Shown in pieces: positions 27,436 to 36,420 of a DNA stretch of 64,000 bases. The DNA lies in contig CAJTKM010000015.1 of NCBI GenBank assembly GCA_910576545.1, forward strand, positions 1,084-65,083, given 5' to 3'. Positions within the stretch are counted from its first letter, which is position 1. Every line of letters begins with the position of its first letter. The DNA comes from Lachnospiraceae bacterium. Its GTDB lineage: Bacteria; Bacillota; Clostridia; Lachnospirales; Anaerotignaceae. The translations under genes were made by a program, and so were the position numbers. The notes under the pieces were generated by a model. The model saw nothing but the letters and a program-made list of their open reading frames with translations. It made no database searches and had not been told where the DNA came from.

Positions 27436-27714
27436 TTGGAAGTTCAAATCGGGCAAGTGGTTTATTCCAAAAGCGGGCACGACAAGGGCGACGCGCTGAT
27501 GGTTTTTTCCGTGGAAGGGGAATATGTCTATCTGGTAGACGGCAGACGCCGGAAGCTGGAAAAGCCGAAGCGGAAAAAGACGATGCACATTCAGCCGACT
27601 TCTTATATAGAGGAAGGAACGGCTGAGAAGATTCGCTGCAAGGCGTACCTTTTGGATGCGGAAATCGCAAAGGCTTTGAAGAAGTATCAAAAAAAGCAGG
27701 CACGAAACGATTAA
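27436..27714 (+). CDS. KOW-domain RNA-binding protein
   Basis: 92 residues from TTG 27436 after GAGGTGA (27424). The N-terminal KOW-like segment VGQ-type [20 protein letters not shown] is followed by a lysine/arginine-rich stretch ([15 protein letters not shown]). Proteins of this kind commonly sit just before infA in Clostridia and are predicted to bind RNA or ribosomes; the role is unproven. The 245-base gap upstream contains no map gene. Confidence 0.8.
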   Translation: MEVQIGQVVYSKSGHDKGDALMVFSVEGEYVYLVDGRRRKLEKPKRKKTMHIQPTSYIEEGTAEKIRCKAYLLDAEIAKALKKYQKKQARND

Positions 27715-27728
27715 GGAGGTTCTGGGCC

Positions 27729-27947
27729 TTGTCAAAAGACGATGTAATTGAAGTAGAAGGAACCGTATTGGAAAAACTGCCCAACGCCATGTTTCAGGTG
27801 GAGCTGGAAAACGGCCACCAGATTCTGGCGCATATCTCCGGCAAGCTGCGTATGAACTTCATCCGCATACTGCCCGGCGATAAGGTTCTGGTAGAAATGT
27901 CCCCTTACGACCTGACAAAGGGACGTATCATCTGGAGAGCAAAATAA
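27729..27947 (+). CDS. infA: Translation initiation factor IF-1
   Basis: 72 residues from a TTG start after AAGGAGG (27713-27719). OB-fold sequence [20 protein letters not shown] and [20 protein letters not shown] is diagnostic. IF-1 occupies the A site of the 30S subunit during initiation. Confidence 0.96.
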   Translation: MSKDDVIEVEGTVLEKLPNAMFQVELENGHQILAHISGKLRMNFIRILPGDKVLVEMSPYDLTKGRIIWRAK

Positions 27948-27964
27948 GGAAGGAGCGGTCAGAG

Positions 27965-28078
27965 ATGAAAGTAAGACCATCTGTAAAGCCGATGTGCGAA
28001 AAATGCAGAATCATTAAAAGAAAAGGCCGTGTAATGGTCATCTGCGAAAATCCCAAGCATAAACAAAAACAAGGCTGA
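27965..28078 (+). CDS. rpmJ: 50S ribosomal protein L36, zinc (C+) type
   Basis: A 37-residue protein: [20 protein letters not shown] then [17 protein letters not shown]. Zinc ligands C11, C14, C27 and H32 are all present. GGAAGGAG precedes the ATG. L36 stabilises 23S rRNA near the GTPase centre and is easily missed because of its size. Confidence 0.96.
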   Translation: MKVRPSVKPMCEKCRIIKRKGRVMVICENPKHKQKQG

Positions 28079-28089
28079 TTTTTATTATG

Positions 28090-28118
28090 GTTTTTCCGGG
28101 GCTGTACCCCGAAAAAAC
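28090..28118 (+). other. Strong hairpin between rpmJ and rpsM
   Basis: GTTTTTCCGGGG and CCCCGAAAAAAC form a 12-bp stem with one mismatch and a 5-base loop. There is no T tract after it on the plus strand. It is in a 263-base gap, large for this operon, that ends at the rpsM ribosome-binding site and includes a further palindrome CAGGGCGCGCCCTG (near 28264). It may separate the expression of rpsM-rplQ from upstream genes. Confidence 0.5.
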
Positions 28119-28341
28119 GGCTGATAAATCCGTCAACGTACCGGGAGGAGCATACAGTTAACAGCGGGGGCAGCTTACAGGCTGACGGTCTGTTACCCCG
28201 TTTGTAATGCCCAATGGGTACACCCGTTTTATGCGAACAAGGGCCGCAGTTCCCAAGAGGGGCAGGGCGCGCCCTGACAATACAGTAGCTTTTAACCGAA
28301 CACTGGAACAGTGTAACTATCATAGGAGGTGCAAGAGATAC

Positions 28342-28710
28342 ATGGCACGTATTGCTGGTGTAGACTTACCAAGAGAAAAACGCGTTGAAATTGGCCTGAC
28401 ATATGTTTATGGCATCGGCCATTCCAGCGCAGTCCGTATTCTGAATGAAGCAGGCGTAAGCCTTGATACAAGAGTCAGAGATTTGACTGACGATGAAGTT
28501 TCCAAAATCCGCGAAGTCATTGACAGAAGCCAGAAGGTGGAAGGTGACCTGCGCAGAGAGGTTGCTTTGAACATCAAACGCCTGATTGAAATCGGTTGTT
28601 ACAGAGGTATCCGCCACAGAAAGGGTCTGCCTGTAAGAGGCCAGAAGACAAAGACAAACGCAAGAACAAGAAAAGGCCCCAGAAAAACTGTTGCGAATAA
28701 GAAGAAATAA
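28342..28710 (+). CDS. rpsM: 30S ribosomal protein S13
   Basis: 122 residues from ATG 28342 after TAGGAGGTG. Starts [20 protein letters not shown], ends with the usual lysine-rich tail including [18 protein letters not shown]13 is in the 30S head and bridges to the 50S subunit. The frame stays open upstream but without a ribosome-binding site. Confidence 0.96.
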   Translation: MARIAGVDLPREKRVEIGLTYVYGIGHSSAVRILNEAGVSLDTRVRDLTDDEVSKIREVIDRSQKVEGDLRREVALNIKRLIEIGCYRGIRHRKGLPVRGQKTKTNARTRKGPRKTVANKKK

Positions 28711-28736
28711 TTGATTTCGGAGGAGGTTAGAGTTCA

Positions 28737-29138
28737 ATGGCAAAGAAAACTGTGAAAAAGACAACAACTCGCAGACGCCGTGATAAAAGGAAAGTAGACC
28801 GCGGACAGGCGCATATCCAGTCCACGTTCAATAATACAATCGTAACAATCACTGATGCTGCCGGCAACGCCCTTTCCTGGGCAAGCGCAGGTCAGCTTGG
28901 TTTCAGAGGTTCCAGAAAATCTACACCCTATGCGGCGCAGATGGCTGCTGATACAGCGGCAAAGGCTGCTTCCGACTACGGCCTGAAAACAATCGAGGTT
29001 TTCGTAAAAGGCCCCGGTTCGGGACGCGAAGCCGCAATCCGCGCATTGCAGGCGGCTGGTCTGGACGTAACACTCATCAGAGATGTGACGCCTGTTCCTC
29101 ACAACGGCTGCAGACCGCCCAAACGCAGAAGAGTATAA
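28737..29138 (+). CDS. rpsK: 30S ribosomal protein S11
   Basis: 133 residues. Contains [20 protein letters not shown] and the C-terminal [19 protein letters not shown]11 forms the 30S platform near the E site. GGAGGAGG precedes the ATG. Confidence 0.97.
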   Translation: MAKKTVKKTTTRRRRDKRKVDRGQAHIQSTFNNTIVTITDAAGNALSWASAGQLGFRGSRKSTPYAAQMAADTAAKAASDYGLKTIEVFVKGPGSGREAAIRALQAAGLDVTLIRDVTPVPHNGCRPPKRRRV

Positions 29139-29157
29139 CCATCAGGAGGTGTAGAGA

Positions 29158-29760
29158 ATGGCTAGAGATAGAGTTCCCGTGTTGAAAAGATGCAGATCCC
29201 TGAATCTGGATCCCATCTTTCTGGGTATTGATAAGAAATCCAAAAAGCAGAATTTGAAAGCAAACAAAAAGATGAGTGAGTATGGCCTTCAGATGAGGGA
29301 GAAGCAGAAAGCAAAATTCATCTACGGCGTACTGGAAAAACAGTTCAGAGGCTACTATGCACAGGCGGAAAAGATTGCCAAAAAAGAAGGCATCCCCGGT
29401 GAAAACCTTCTGATGCTGCTGGAAATGAGACTGGACAACGTTATGTTCCGTCTGGGCTACGGCAGAACAAGAAAAGAAGCAAGACAGATCGTACGCCACA
29501 AACACGTTACTGTAAACGGCAAGCCCGTTGATATCCCTTCCTATCAGGTGAAGGTCGGCGATGTGGTTGAAATCAAAGAGAAATATAAAACAATTCAGAG
29601 ATATAAAGACGTATTGGCTGTAACGGACGGCAGACTCGTTCCGGAATGGCTTTCCGCAAACCATGACGCCCTGACAGGCACAGTGGTTGCAAAACCGACA
29701 AGAGCGCAGATTGACGTTCCTGTTGAAGAAACATTTATCGTCGAGCTGTACTCCAAATAA
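29158..29760 (+). CDS. rpsD: 30S ribosomal protein S4
   Basis: 200 residues. The S4 RNA-binding domain is seen at MRLDNVMFRLGYGRTRKEAR and the end reads ETFIVELYSK. S4 nucleates 30S assembly and affects accuracy. The N-terminus lacks the zinc cysteines (C- type). CAGGAGGTG precedes the start. Confidence 0.97.
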   Translation: MARDRVPVLKRCRSLNLDPIFLGIDKKSKKQNLKANKKMSEYGLQMREKQKAKFIYGVLEKQFRGYYAQAEKIAKKEGIPGENLLMLLEMRLDNVMFRLGYGRTRKEARQIVRHKHVTVNGKPVDIPSYQVKVGDVVEIKEKYKTIQRYKDVLAVTDGRLVPEWLSANHDALTGTVVAKPTRAQIDVPVEETFIVELYSK

Positions 29761-29847
29761 TCATCGATTGCTGAGAGAAGTCAAAGAAATTGCCGCGGGG
29801 CGCATTGCCCCACGGCGCTCTATCATAAAAAAGGGAGGTTTGAATGA

Positions 29848-30807
29848 GTGTTTGAATTTGAGAAACCTCGCATTGAGATTGCTGAAATGGCACCGGACGG
29901 AACTTACGGTAAATTTGTGGTAGAGCCTCTGGAACGGGGCTATGGCACAACTTTGGGAAATTCCCTGAGAAGGATACTGCTTTCTTCTTTGCCCGGAGCT
30001 GCGGTCAGCAATGTAAAAATTGATGGTGTACTTCATGAATTCAGCGTGATTCCCGGCGTGAAAGAGGACGTTACGGAAATTATACTGAACTTGAAGGGTC
30101 TGGCGATCAAAAATACAAGCGATGGCAGCGAACCGAAGATTGCGTACATTGACATGGAAGGCGAGGGCGAAGTAAAAGGCTCCGACATCAAGGCGGACAA
30201 CGAAATTGAGATACTGAACCCCGACCACCATATCGCAACGCTTTCCGGCGGCGCGGGCAGCAAGCTGTATATGGAAATCACGATCAACAAAGGCCGTGGT
30301 TACGTTGGCGCAGACAAGAACAAAAAAGACGATCAGCCAATCGGTATGCTTCCTGTTGACAGTATCTTTACACCTGTGACGAGGGTGAATTTCCTTGTGG
30401 AAAATACGCGCGTAGGCCAGATTACGGACTACGACAAGCTGTCGCTGGAGGTTTGGACAAACGGAACGATTGCGCCGGACGATGCGGTAAGCTATGGCGC
30501 GAAGATTTTGAATGAGCACCTGAACCTGTTTATTGACCTTTCCGACAATACGAAGGATACCTCTATTATGGTGGAAAAAGAGGAGGGCAAGAAGGAGAAA
30601 GTTCTGGAAATGAGCATCGAGGAACTGGATCTTTCCGTGCGTTCCTACAACTGCCTGAAACGGGCAGGCATCAACACTGTGGAGGACCTGGCAAACAAGA
30701 CGGAAGAGGAAATGATGAAGGTGCGGAACCTTGGACGCAAGTCTTTGGAAGAGGTACTGAACAAAATGGCGGAGCTGGGGCTTTCTTTGCGTCCCAATGA
30801 TGAATAA
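29848..30807 (+). CDS. rpoA: RNA polymerase alpha subunit
   Basis: 319 residues from GTG 29848 after GGGAGGT. The N-terminal assembly domain includes [20 protein letters not shown], and the C-terminal domain (about 250-319) [20 protein letters not shown], which contacts UP elements and activators. It sits in its standard place between rpsD and rplQ. Confidence 0.97.
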   Translation: MFEFEKPRIEIAEMAPDGTYGKFVVEPLERGYGTTLGNSLRRILLSSLPGAAVSNVKIDGVLHEFSVIPGVKEDVTEIILNLKGLAIKNTSDGSEPKIAYIDMEGEGEVKGSDIKADNEIEILNPDHHIATLSGGAGSKLYMEITINKGRGYVGADKNKKDDQPIGMLPVDSIFTPVTRVNFLVENTRVGQITDYDKLSLEVWTNGTIAPDDAVSYGAKILNEHLNLFIDLSDNTKDTSIMVEKEEGKKEKVLEMSIEELDLSVRSYNCLKRAGINTVEDLANKTEEEMMKVRNLGRKSLEEVLNKMAELGLSLRPNDE

Positions 30808-30927
30808 ACATTTGAATCACTGCCCGCCATTGGACACTATCATATTTACCCGGGATTACGCCCCCACATAAGCCCGAAGCGCTGTGGGGACGGGGTCAGT
30901 CCCGCGGAGAACAAGGAGGATTCAACC

Positions 30928-31470
30928 ATGCATGCATCCGGTTATAGAAAACTTGGCAAGGCTACGCCCCAGAGAAAGGCGCTGCTTAGGAACCAGGTGA
31001 CAAATCTGCTTTACCACGGCAAAATCAAAACAACCGAGACAAGAGCGAAGGAAGTAAGAAGAATTGCGGAAAAGCTCATCACGATTGCGGTGAAGGAAAA
31101 AGACAACTTCGAGGAAGTTGAAGTAACGGCTAAGGTTGCAAAGAAAGACGGCAACGGCAAGCGAGTGAAAGAGGTTGTAAACGGCAAGAAGGTTACGGTT
31201 TACGACGAAGTGAAAAAGACAGTAAAGAAGGACAAACCTTCCAGGCTTGCGGCAAGAAGAAAAATTCTGGCTTATCTTTACCCTGTTACGGAAGTGCCCG
31301 CTGACGGTAAGAAGATGAGAAAGGAAAGCAAAAAGGTGGATATGGCGGCGAAGATGTTCGACGAGATTGCACCGAAATATGCTGGACGCAATGGCGGTTA
31401 TACCAGAATTGTGAAGCTGGGCGCAAGAAAAGGCGACGGTGCGATGGAAGTTTTCCTTGAACTGGTTTAA
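30928..31470 (+). CDS. rplQ: 50S ribosomal protein L17 (long form)
   Basis: 180 residues, versus roughly 115-130 in many bacteria. The conserved core is [37 protein letters not shown] and [20 protein letters not shown]. Extra length comes from a lysine-rich segment (about 65-130) with [20 protein letters not shown]. Longer L17 forms occur in Clostridia. It is the last gene of the alpha operon and is followed by a terminator. Confidence 0.95.
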   Translation: MHASGYRKLGKATPQRKALLRNQVTNLLYHGKIKTTETRAKEVRRIAEKLITIAVKEKDNFEEVEVTAKVAKKDGNGKRVKEVVNGKKVTVYDEVKKTVKKDKPSRLAARRKILAYLYPVTEVPADGKKMRKESKKVDMAAKMFDEIAPKYAGRNGGYTRIVKLGARKGDGAMEVFLELV

Positions 31471-31476
31471 GAAATG

Positions 31477-31504
31477 AAAGGCGGGGAGTATCCCGCCTTT
31501 TTTT
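31477..31504 (+). terminator. Terminator of the ribosomal super-operon
   Basis: AAAGGCGGG (31477-31485) and CCCGCCTTT (31492-31500) form a perfect 9-bp stem with a 6-base loop, followed by TTTT. Confidence 0.9.
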
Positions 31505-31505
31505 G

Positions 31506-32400
31506 ATCCCAAATGTCTTTGCAAGGAGAAACAAAAATTCTGCTTTTTTTCTGAAAAATTCCCGAAAATCTGAGCTTTTCCAGTGCAGCCGGAAGGTTTG
31601 GGATTTTATGCGGCAGACGGAGCCGCCTGCTGTGAAAGCGGACAGGCGGTGCGTTTCCCGAATGGAATCCTCAAAGTATTTTGTGAAGATTTTGGACAGG
31701 AATTGGAGGAATTGGCATGAAGAAACGGGAAATATTGTTCAGCGCGGTGCTGACGGGGGTTTTACTGGCAGGTTGCGGCAACAGCGGAACGAAAGAAACT
31801 GTGGGGCCGGCGAACGGGGCGCAGGAAACGCAGATTGAGAATCAGATAGAAAATGAGGATAATGTCCAGAACGAAGACATAAAAGATATAGCGGAACGGA
31901 TACAGAAAAGCTATGATATCTGCGGTTTCATTCGGGAAATCGACGACGGGAAGGTTGTTTTGGACGCAGTGGAATTTATTACGCCTGCGGATACGGACAG
32001 AATGGCCGAGCTGGGGCTGACAGAGGCGGATTTTCCGAACGGATATTATATCCATAACGAGGACGAAAATACAGATGAATATACATTATCAGAGGATACA
32101 GAATACAACTTTATAGACTGGAACAGGGACTTTGCTGAAGATGATGCTGGGGACCTGAAAATATCCACAAAGGACAGCAGCATTTTTGAGGAGTATATGA
32201 AGCCTTATCTGGAAAATGGTTCAAAAATTCCGTTTTTCTTTGAACTTGACGGAAATCAGGTAAGCAGTATTACGGAAGAAGAACTGACCTCTATGTAAGA
32301 TATACGGCGGGCATTGTACCGGAAAAGCGCAGATTTAAGGGATTTTTTCAGGGAAAAGACAGAAATTTTTTTTGTTTCTCCTTGCAAAGACATTTGGGAT
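31506..32400. repeat. 895-bp unit bounded by long inverted repeats
   Basis: A 32-base sequence starting ATCCCAAATGTCTTTGCAAG at 31506-31537 is repeated perfectly in inverse orientation at 32369-32400. Imperfect complementarity continues inward to about 31563 and 32339. The unit lies between the rplQ terminator and rpsO and contains a single lipoprotein gene. No target duplication is evident and no transposase is encoded. Confidence 0.75.
31717..32298 (+). CDS. Putative lipoprotein inside an inverted-repeat unit
   Basis: 193 residues with a lipobox LLAGC (Cys 20) and a polar, glutamate/asparagine-rich linker to about 55. The mature part reads YDICGFIREIDDGKVVLDAV and ends EEELTSM; strand-rich and acidic, with no recognised domain. 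TGGAGGAA precedes the ATG. The gene is flanked by the inverted repeat described for 31506-32400 and interrupts what would otherwise be a short rplQ-rpsO spacer. Confidence 0.7.
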   Translation: MKKREILFSAVLTGVLLAGCGNSGTKETVGPANGAQETQIENQIENEDNVQNEDIKDIAERIQKSYDICGFIREIDDGKVVLDAVEFITPADTDRMAELGLTEADFPNGYYIHNEDENTDEYTLSEDTEYNFIDWNRDFAEDDAGDLKISTKDSSIFEEYMKPYLENGSKIPFFFELDGNQVSSITEEELTSM

Positions 32401-32410
32401 ATGGTACACT
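32382..32410 (+). promoter_or_regulatory. rpsO promoter
   Basis: TTGCAA (32382-32387) and TACACT (32405-32410) with a 17-base spacer. The -35 box lies inside the right inverted repeat (32369-32400). Confidence 0.6.
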
Positions 32411-32425
32411 ATAAAGGCTGTAAAA

Positions 32426-32470
32426 CCAAGACTCGGTTTCTGGATGCTCCAGCCATTACTTAGTCTTTGG
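32426..32470 (+). promoter_or_regulatory. S15-type leader stem in front of rpsO
   Basis: CCAAGACT (32426-32433) pairs with AGTCTTTGG (32462-32470, one bulge), enclosing a small CTGGA-TGC-TCCAG hairpin (32440-32452). Structured rpsO leaders that bind S15 are known in several phyla. The fit here is by shape only. Confidence 0.45.
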
Positions 32471-32512
32471 GGTTTCGGAGTAAAATGATTGAATTTTAAG
32501 GAGGAGAACAAA

Positions 32513-32776
32513 ATGGCAGCAATCAACAAACAGGAAATTATTGAGAAATTTGGAAGAACACCGAACGACACTGGTTCCCCCGAAGTGCAGATCGCGCTTC
32601 TGACAGCAAGAATCACAATGCTGACAGACCATCTGAAAATGCACAAGAAAGACCACCACAGCAGACGCGGCCTGTTAAAGATGGTAGGCCAGAGAAGAGG
32701 CCTGCTGAACTATCTGAAGGAAATGGATATCGAAAGATACCGTGCAATCGTTGCAGAGCTTGGCCTGAGAAAGTAA
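32513..32776 (+). CDS. rpsO: 30S ribosomal protein S15
   Basis: 87 residues from ATG 32513 after AAGGAGGAG; an upstream in-frame ATG at 32489 lacks a site. Typical [20 protein letters not shown] and [21 protein letters not shown]15 binds 16S helix 22 and often autoregulates. It has its own promoter and terminator and precedes pnp, the classical pairing. Confidence 0.96.
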   Translation: MAAINKQEIIEKFGRTPNDTGSPEVQIALLTARITMLTDHLKMHKKDHHSRRGLLKMVGQRRGLLNYLKEMDIERYRAIVAELGLRK

Positions 32777-32808
32777 GAAAACCAAACGGTCGAAAAGACC
32801 GGCGGATA

Positions 32809-32845
32809 AAGAAAAGGGAGGGTATTCCTCTCTTTTCTTCTATCA
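32809..32845 (+). terminator. Terminator after rpsO
   Basis: AAGAAAAGGGAGG (32809-32821) pairs with CCTCTCTTTTCTT (32827-32839) over 13 positions with one G-U. The T run is short (part of the stem), so pnp may be reached by readthrough. Confidence 0.6.
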
Positions 32846-32971
32846 AATGAAAATGGAAAAAGATAACAGAGAAAAAGAAGGCACTATAGATTTCCATCTG
32901 TGTCCACAAATGAGAGGGTGTGGACAAAGCTGAAGATCTATGGTGCGAAAAACAGAAAAGGAGAAAAATTT

Positions 32972-35092
32972 ATGTTTAGAAGCTATTCCATGGATTTGGC
33001 AGGAAGAACATTAACGGCGGAAATTGGCAGGGTGGCAGAACAGGCGAACGGCGCGGCGCTGATGCGCTACGGCGATACGACAGTGCTTGTGACGGCTACG
33101 GCATCTGACAAGCCCCGAGAAGGGATTGATTTCTTCCCCTTAAGCATTGACTATGAAGAAAGACTGTATTCCGTGGGGAAAATTCCAGGCGGGTTCATTA
33201 AGAGAGAGGGCCGCCCTTCTGAGAAAGCTGTGCTGACAGCAAGATGCATCGACAGACCGCTGCGCCCGCTGTTCCCGAAGGATTACCGGAACGATGTGGC
33301 AATCGTGGCAACGGTTATGTCCGTTGACCAGGACTGCTCTCCGGAGGTGCTGGCGATGATTGGCGCGTCCCTCGCGCTGAACATTTCTGACATCCCGTTT
33401 ACTGACCCTGTTTCTTCTGTAAATATCGGCTATTGCGATGGTCAGCTGATTGTAAACCCGACGGCAGAACAAAGGGAAAATACACGCCTTTCCCTGACGG
33501 TTTCCTCCAAAGAGGACAAAGTCATGATGATTGAGGCGGGTGCGGACGAAATCCCTGACGCGTTGATGATGGAGGCGATCCATCTGGCGTTTGATACAAA
33601 CTTGCAGGTCGTAAAGTTCATTCAGGAAATTACGGCAAAGGAAGGCAAGGAAAAGGCTCCTTATACAGAGCATGTGATTCCGGAAGATGCGTATAAGCTG
33701 GTGACGGAATACCTGACAGATGCGCGCATGGAGGAAGCTGTTTTTGCAGAGCTGAAACAGGAACGCGATGCACAGATTAAGGCTTTGACAGAGGACGCGG
33801 CTGAGGCTTTGACAGAAAAGCTGGCGGAGATGCTGGGCGAAGAAACAGATATTCCGACGCTTTTAGATGAAATCATTTATAAATTTGAGAAAATGACGGT
33901 GCGCCGCATGATACTGCGGGAGCATAAACGCCCGGACGGCAGGGGCATCGAGGAAATCCGCCCGCTTTCTGCAGAGGTGGACGTTTTGCCGCGCGTACAT
34001 GGTTCCGCGCTGTTCTCCAGAGGGCAGACACAGGCTTTGACGGTGACGACGCTGGGCGCAGTCAGCGAAGGACAGAGGCTGGACGGGCTGGATGCAAACG
34101 AAACAGGCAAGCGTTATATTCATCACTACAATTTCCCCGGCTTCTCTGTGGGCGAGGCAAAGACTTCCAGAGGCCCCGGACGCAGGGAGATTGGGCATGG
34201 CGCGCTGGGCGAACGCGCACTGCTGCCCGTTATCCCCAGCGAGGAGGAATTCCCGTATTCCATCCGCCTGGTTTCTGATATCCTCAGTTCCAACGGCTCA
34301 ACTTCTCAGGCTTCTATCTGCGGCTCCACGCTCAGCCTGATGGCGGCAGGCGTGCCCATTAAGCGGCCTGTTGCGGGTATTTCCGTTGGTCTGGTGACAG
34401 GGGATTCCGATGACGATTTCATTGAAATTACGGATATTCAGGGCGTTGAGGATTTCTTTGGCGACATGGACTTTAAGGTTGCCGGTACAAGCGAAGGCAT
34501 AACGGCTATCCAGATGGATATGAAGATAAAAGGCCTGACATTTGAAATGATTGAACAGGCGTTTGCACAGACAGGGCGCGCGCGGGAATATATCCTGAAC
34601 GAAGTCATGCTGAAAGCGATTGCGGAGCCGAGAAAGGAACTTTCCCCGTATGCGCCGAAGATTGCGACCATGCAGATTGATGTGGACAAGATTGCGGAGG
34701 TCATTGGCACAAGGGGCAAGGTGATCAAGAAGATTGTGGAGGAAACCAACTGCGAAATCGACACAGAGGACGATGGCACAATCTACATCAAGGGCATCGA
34801 CCCGAAAGATATGCAGCGGGCGATTGACATGATTACGGCGATTGTGAGCGACCCTGAGCCGGGGACGATTTACAAAGGCACAATCACGCGGCTGATGGCG
34901 TTCGGTGCATTTGTGGAAATTGCGCCGGGCAAGGAAGGGCTGATTCATATTTCCAAAATCTCCAACAAGCGTGTAGCGAAGGTGGAGGACGTGCTGACGG
35001 TCGGCGACAGCGTAATGGTGAAGCTGATGGAGATTGACAAGCAGGGACGTTTGAACTTCTCCATGAAGGACGCGGCGGAAGCGGAAGCGTAA
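32972..35092 (+). CDS. pnp: Polyribonucleotide nucleotidyltransferase (PNPase)
   Basis: 706 residues from ATG 32972 after AAAAGGAG. Phosphorolytic 3'-5' exoribonuclease of the mRNA decay machinery. Two RNase PH domains (about 1-220 and 300-540, with TSRGPGRREIGHGALGERAL and GITAIQMDMKIKG), a KH domain (MQIDVDKIAEVIGTRGKVIK) and a C-terminal S1 domain (IYKGTITRLMAFGAFVEIAP). The full domain set is present. Confidence 0.96.
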   Translation: MFRSYSMDLAGRTLTAEIGRVAEQANGAALMRYGDTTVLVTATASDKPREGIDFFPLSIDYEERLYSVGKIPGGFIKREGRPSEKAVLTARCIDRPLRPLFPKDYRNDVAIVATVMSVDQDCSPEVLAMIGASLALNISDIPFTDPVSSVNIGYCDGQLIVNPTAEQRENTRLSLTVSSKEDKVMMIEAGADEIPDALMMEAIHLAFDTNLQVVKFIQEITAKEGKEKAPYTEHVIPEDAYKLVTEYLTDARMEEAVFAELKQERDAQIKALTEDAAEALTEKLAEMLGEETDIPTLLDEIIYKFEKMTVRRMILREHKRPDGRGIEEIRPLSAEVDVLPRVHGSALFSRGQTQALTVTTLGAVSEGQRLDGLDANETGKRYIHHYNFPGFSVGEAKTSRGPGRREIGHGALGERALLPVIPSEEEFPYSIRLVSDILSSNGSTSQASICGSTLSLMAAGVPIKRPVAGISVGLVTGDSDDDFIEITDIQGVEDFFGDMDFKVAGTSEGITAIQMDMKIKGLTFEMIEQAFAQTGRAREYILNEVMLKAIAEPRKELSPYAPKIATMQIDVDKIAEVIGTRGKVIKKIVEETNCEIDTEDDGTIYIKGIDPKDMQRAIDMITAIVSDPEPGTIYKGTITRLMAFGAFVEIAPGKEGLIHISKISNKRVAKVEDVLTVGDSVMVKLMEIDKQGRLNFSMKDAAEAEA

Positions 35093-35128
35093 ACGGCTTC
35101 AGAAACAAAAAAATCAGATTTGTACAGC

Positions 35129-35170
35129 AGGGCTGTTCTGCGGGGAGTGACCCTGCGGACAGCCCTTTTT
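35129..35170 (+). terminator. Terminator after pnp
   Basis: AGGGCTGT ... ACAGCCCT with an inner TGCGGGG/CCTGCGG-type stem, followed by TTTTTG. A copy of the GGGTCAAG dispersed repeat follows at about 35189. Confidence 0.85.
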
Positions 35171-35188
35171 GTATTAGGAAAGACGAAA

Positions 35189-35265
35189 GACCCTGGAGCC
35201 CTTCCCCAAACCCCGCAAGGGGCACGCCCCTTGACCCGCTTTACCCGAAACTGCGTTTCGGGCAG
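35189..35265 (-). repeat. Dispersed hairpin repeat, copy 1
   Basis: Reverse orientation copy with the core GGGTCAAGGGGC...GCCCCTTGCGGGG followed by TTTGGGG. Related copies are at 36311, 59508 and 62281. It also holds a CCCGAAAC-TGC-GTTTCGGG hairpin. Confidence 0.7.
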
Positions 35266-35301
35266 GGGGACGGGGCGGCAATGCGGAAGGAGGCAGGGGG
35301 C

Positions 35302-35721
35302 ATGGAGAGCAAAAAGAAATGGATTTGGATTAGTGCGGCGATAGCGGCGGCGGTTTTTGGGTGGATTGTGTATCAGAGGCAGGGTGTGCCGATGATTGAG
35401 CAGGGTTCGTTGAGGGAGATTATTTATGTGCGGGATTACCGGCAGGGATACGAGGAGGACGACGTGACGGAACGGATTGACGGGGAGAAACTGGCGGAAC
35501 TGCTGGAAACCTATCAGCGGAGAAGGGGCGGCCCCTCAATCACATCTTTTTGGATAGGAGATGTGCAGATTGATATGTTTATCAGGACAACAGACGATTT
35601 CTATGAGGTGATATTGGGGAACGATAATCGTGTCAGCGATGGAGAAAAGCAGTATGAGATTATTGACAGCGATGCACTTTTGCAGGAAGTTTTAGCGTTG
35701 ATAGATGGGGAAGATGTTTGA
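35302..35721 (+). CDS. Small membrane-anchored protein, paralogue A
   Basis: Start at 35302 (MESKKKWIWISAAIAAAVFG) after AAGGAGG at 35287; an in-frame ATG at 35281 overlaps the repeat. 139 residues: one N-terminal membrane helix (about 7-24), YQRQGVPMIEQG, then an extracytoplasmic domain with DVTERIDGEKLAELLETYQR. The next gene encodes a homologue with the same order of motifs, so these are tandem duplicates. Function is not recognised. Confidence 0.7.
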   Translation: MESKKKWIWISAAIAAAVFGWIVYQRQGVPMIEQGSLREIIYVRDYRQGYEEDDVTERIDGEKLAELLETYQRRRGGPSITSFWIGDVQIDMFIRTTDDFYEVILGNDNRVSDGEKQYEIIDSDALLQEVLALIDGEDV

Positions 35722-35739
35722 GGCGGAAAGGGGAACGGC

Positions 35740-36231
35740 ATGAAAGGGAAAAAGGGTTTGATTGGCGCGGCGGTGCTGCTGGCGGTTTTGGGGTGGACAA
35801 TATACCAAAGACAGGGCGTGCCGATATTAGATGAGGATACAAAAAACAGGCTGACTTGTGTACTGGATTACCGAAACGGGATTTATGCGGAATGGAAAGG
35901 GAAAGGGTATGTATCTCATGGTTCAGGCTATCAGGATTTGCAAGGCGGGGTTTTTGGCGAGCAAGATGTGACAGAACGTGTTGACAGGGAAAGGCTGCTT
36001 GATTTGTTGGCTGTGCATCAGCGGAGAAGGGGGCGGTTTGAAAAGTCTGACCGAATTTTTATAGATGGGGCGCAGATTGAAATTTGTGGGGAAAATGAGG
36101 ATGGGCGTTTTGGCGTATTGCTTGGTGAACGCAGTGCTTTTTATCAGGAAAAGGGAAACAATGTGTACCAATATTGGATTTTGGACGATGGCGGGATTCT
36201 GACGGAAATCCTTGAAATGATAGACGGGTAA
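35740..36231 (+). CDS. Small membrane-anchored protein, paralogue B
   Basis: 163 residues. N-terminal helix (MKGKKGLIGAAVLLAVLGWT), YQRQGVPILDED, QDVTERVDRERLLDLLAVHQ and RRRGRFEKSDRIFIDGAQIE align with paralogue A, and the end LDDGGILTEILEMIDG matches its DSDALLQEVLALIDG. An extra stretch of about 22 residues lies in the middle. AAAGGGGAA precedes the ATG. No known family was recognised. Confidence 0.7.
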   Translation: MKGKKGLIGAAVLLAVLGWTIYQRQGVPILDEDTKNRLTCVLDYRNGIYAEWKGKGYVSHGSGYQDLQGGVFGEQDVTERVDRERLLDLLAVHQRRRGRFEKSDRIFIDGAQIEICGENEDGRFGVLLGERSAFYQEKGNNVYQYWILDDGGILTEILEMIDG

Positions 36232-36310
36232 AACCGCGATTTTATGATGAAGTTTTTGGAAGGAAAGGAATAAAGTTTCTGGAAAGAAGAAAACTATATA
36301 TGTTTGCATT

Positions 36311-36402
36311 CGCAAAACAAAGTTTTGCGCAGTAAAGTTTCGGGTCAAGCCCTTTTCAAAGGGCTTGCAGGGGTATTGGGGACAGAGTCCCCAAGGTCTT
36401 AA
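36311..36402 (+). repeat. Dispersed hairpin repeat, copy 2
   Basis: Contains CAAAGTTTTGC, GGGTCAAGCCCTTTTCAAAG-GGCTTG (a long hairpin) and GGGGACAGAGTCCCC followed by AAGGTCTTAA. The modules match copy 3 (59508-59602) in reverse complement and the AAGGTCTTA end matches copy 4. Confidence 0.75.
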
Positions 36403-36420
36403 CAAAACAGGAGAGATGAC

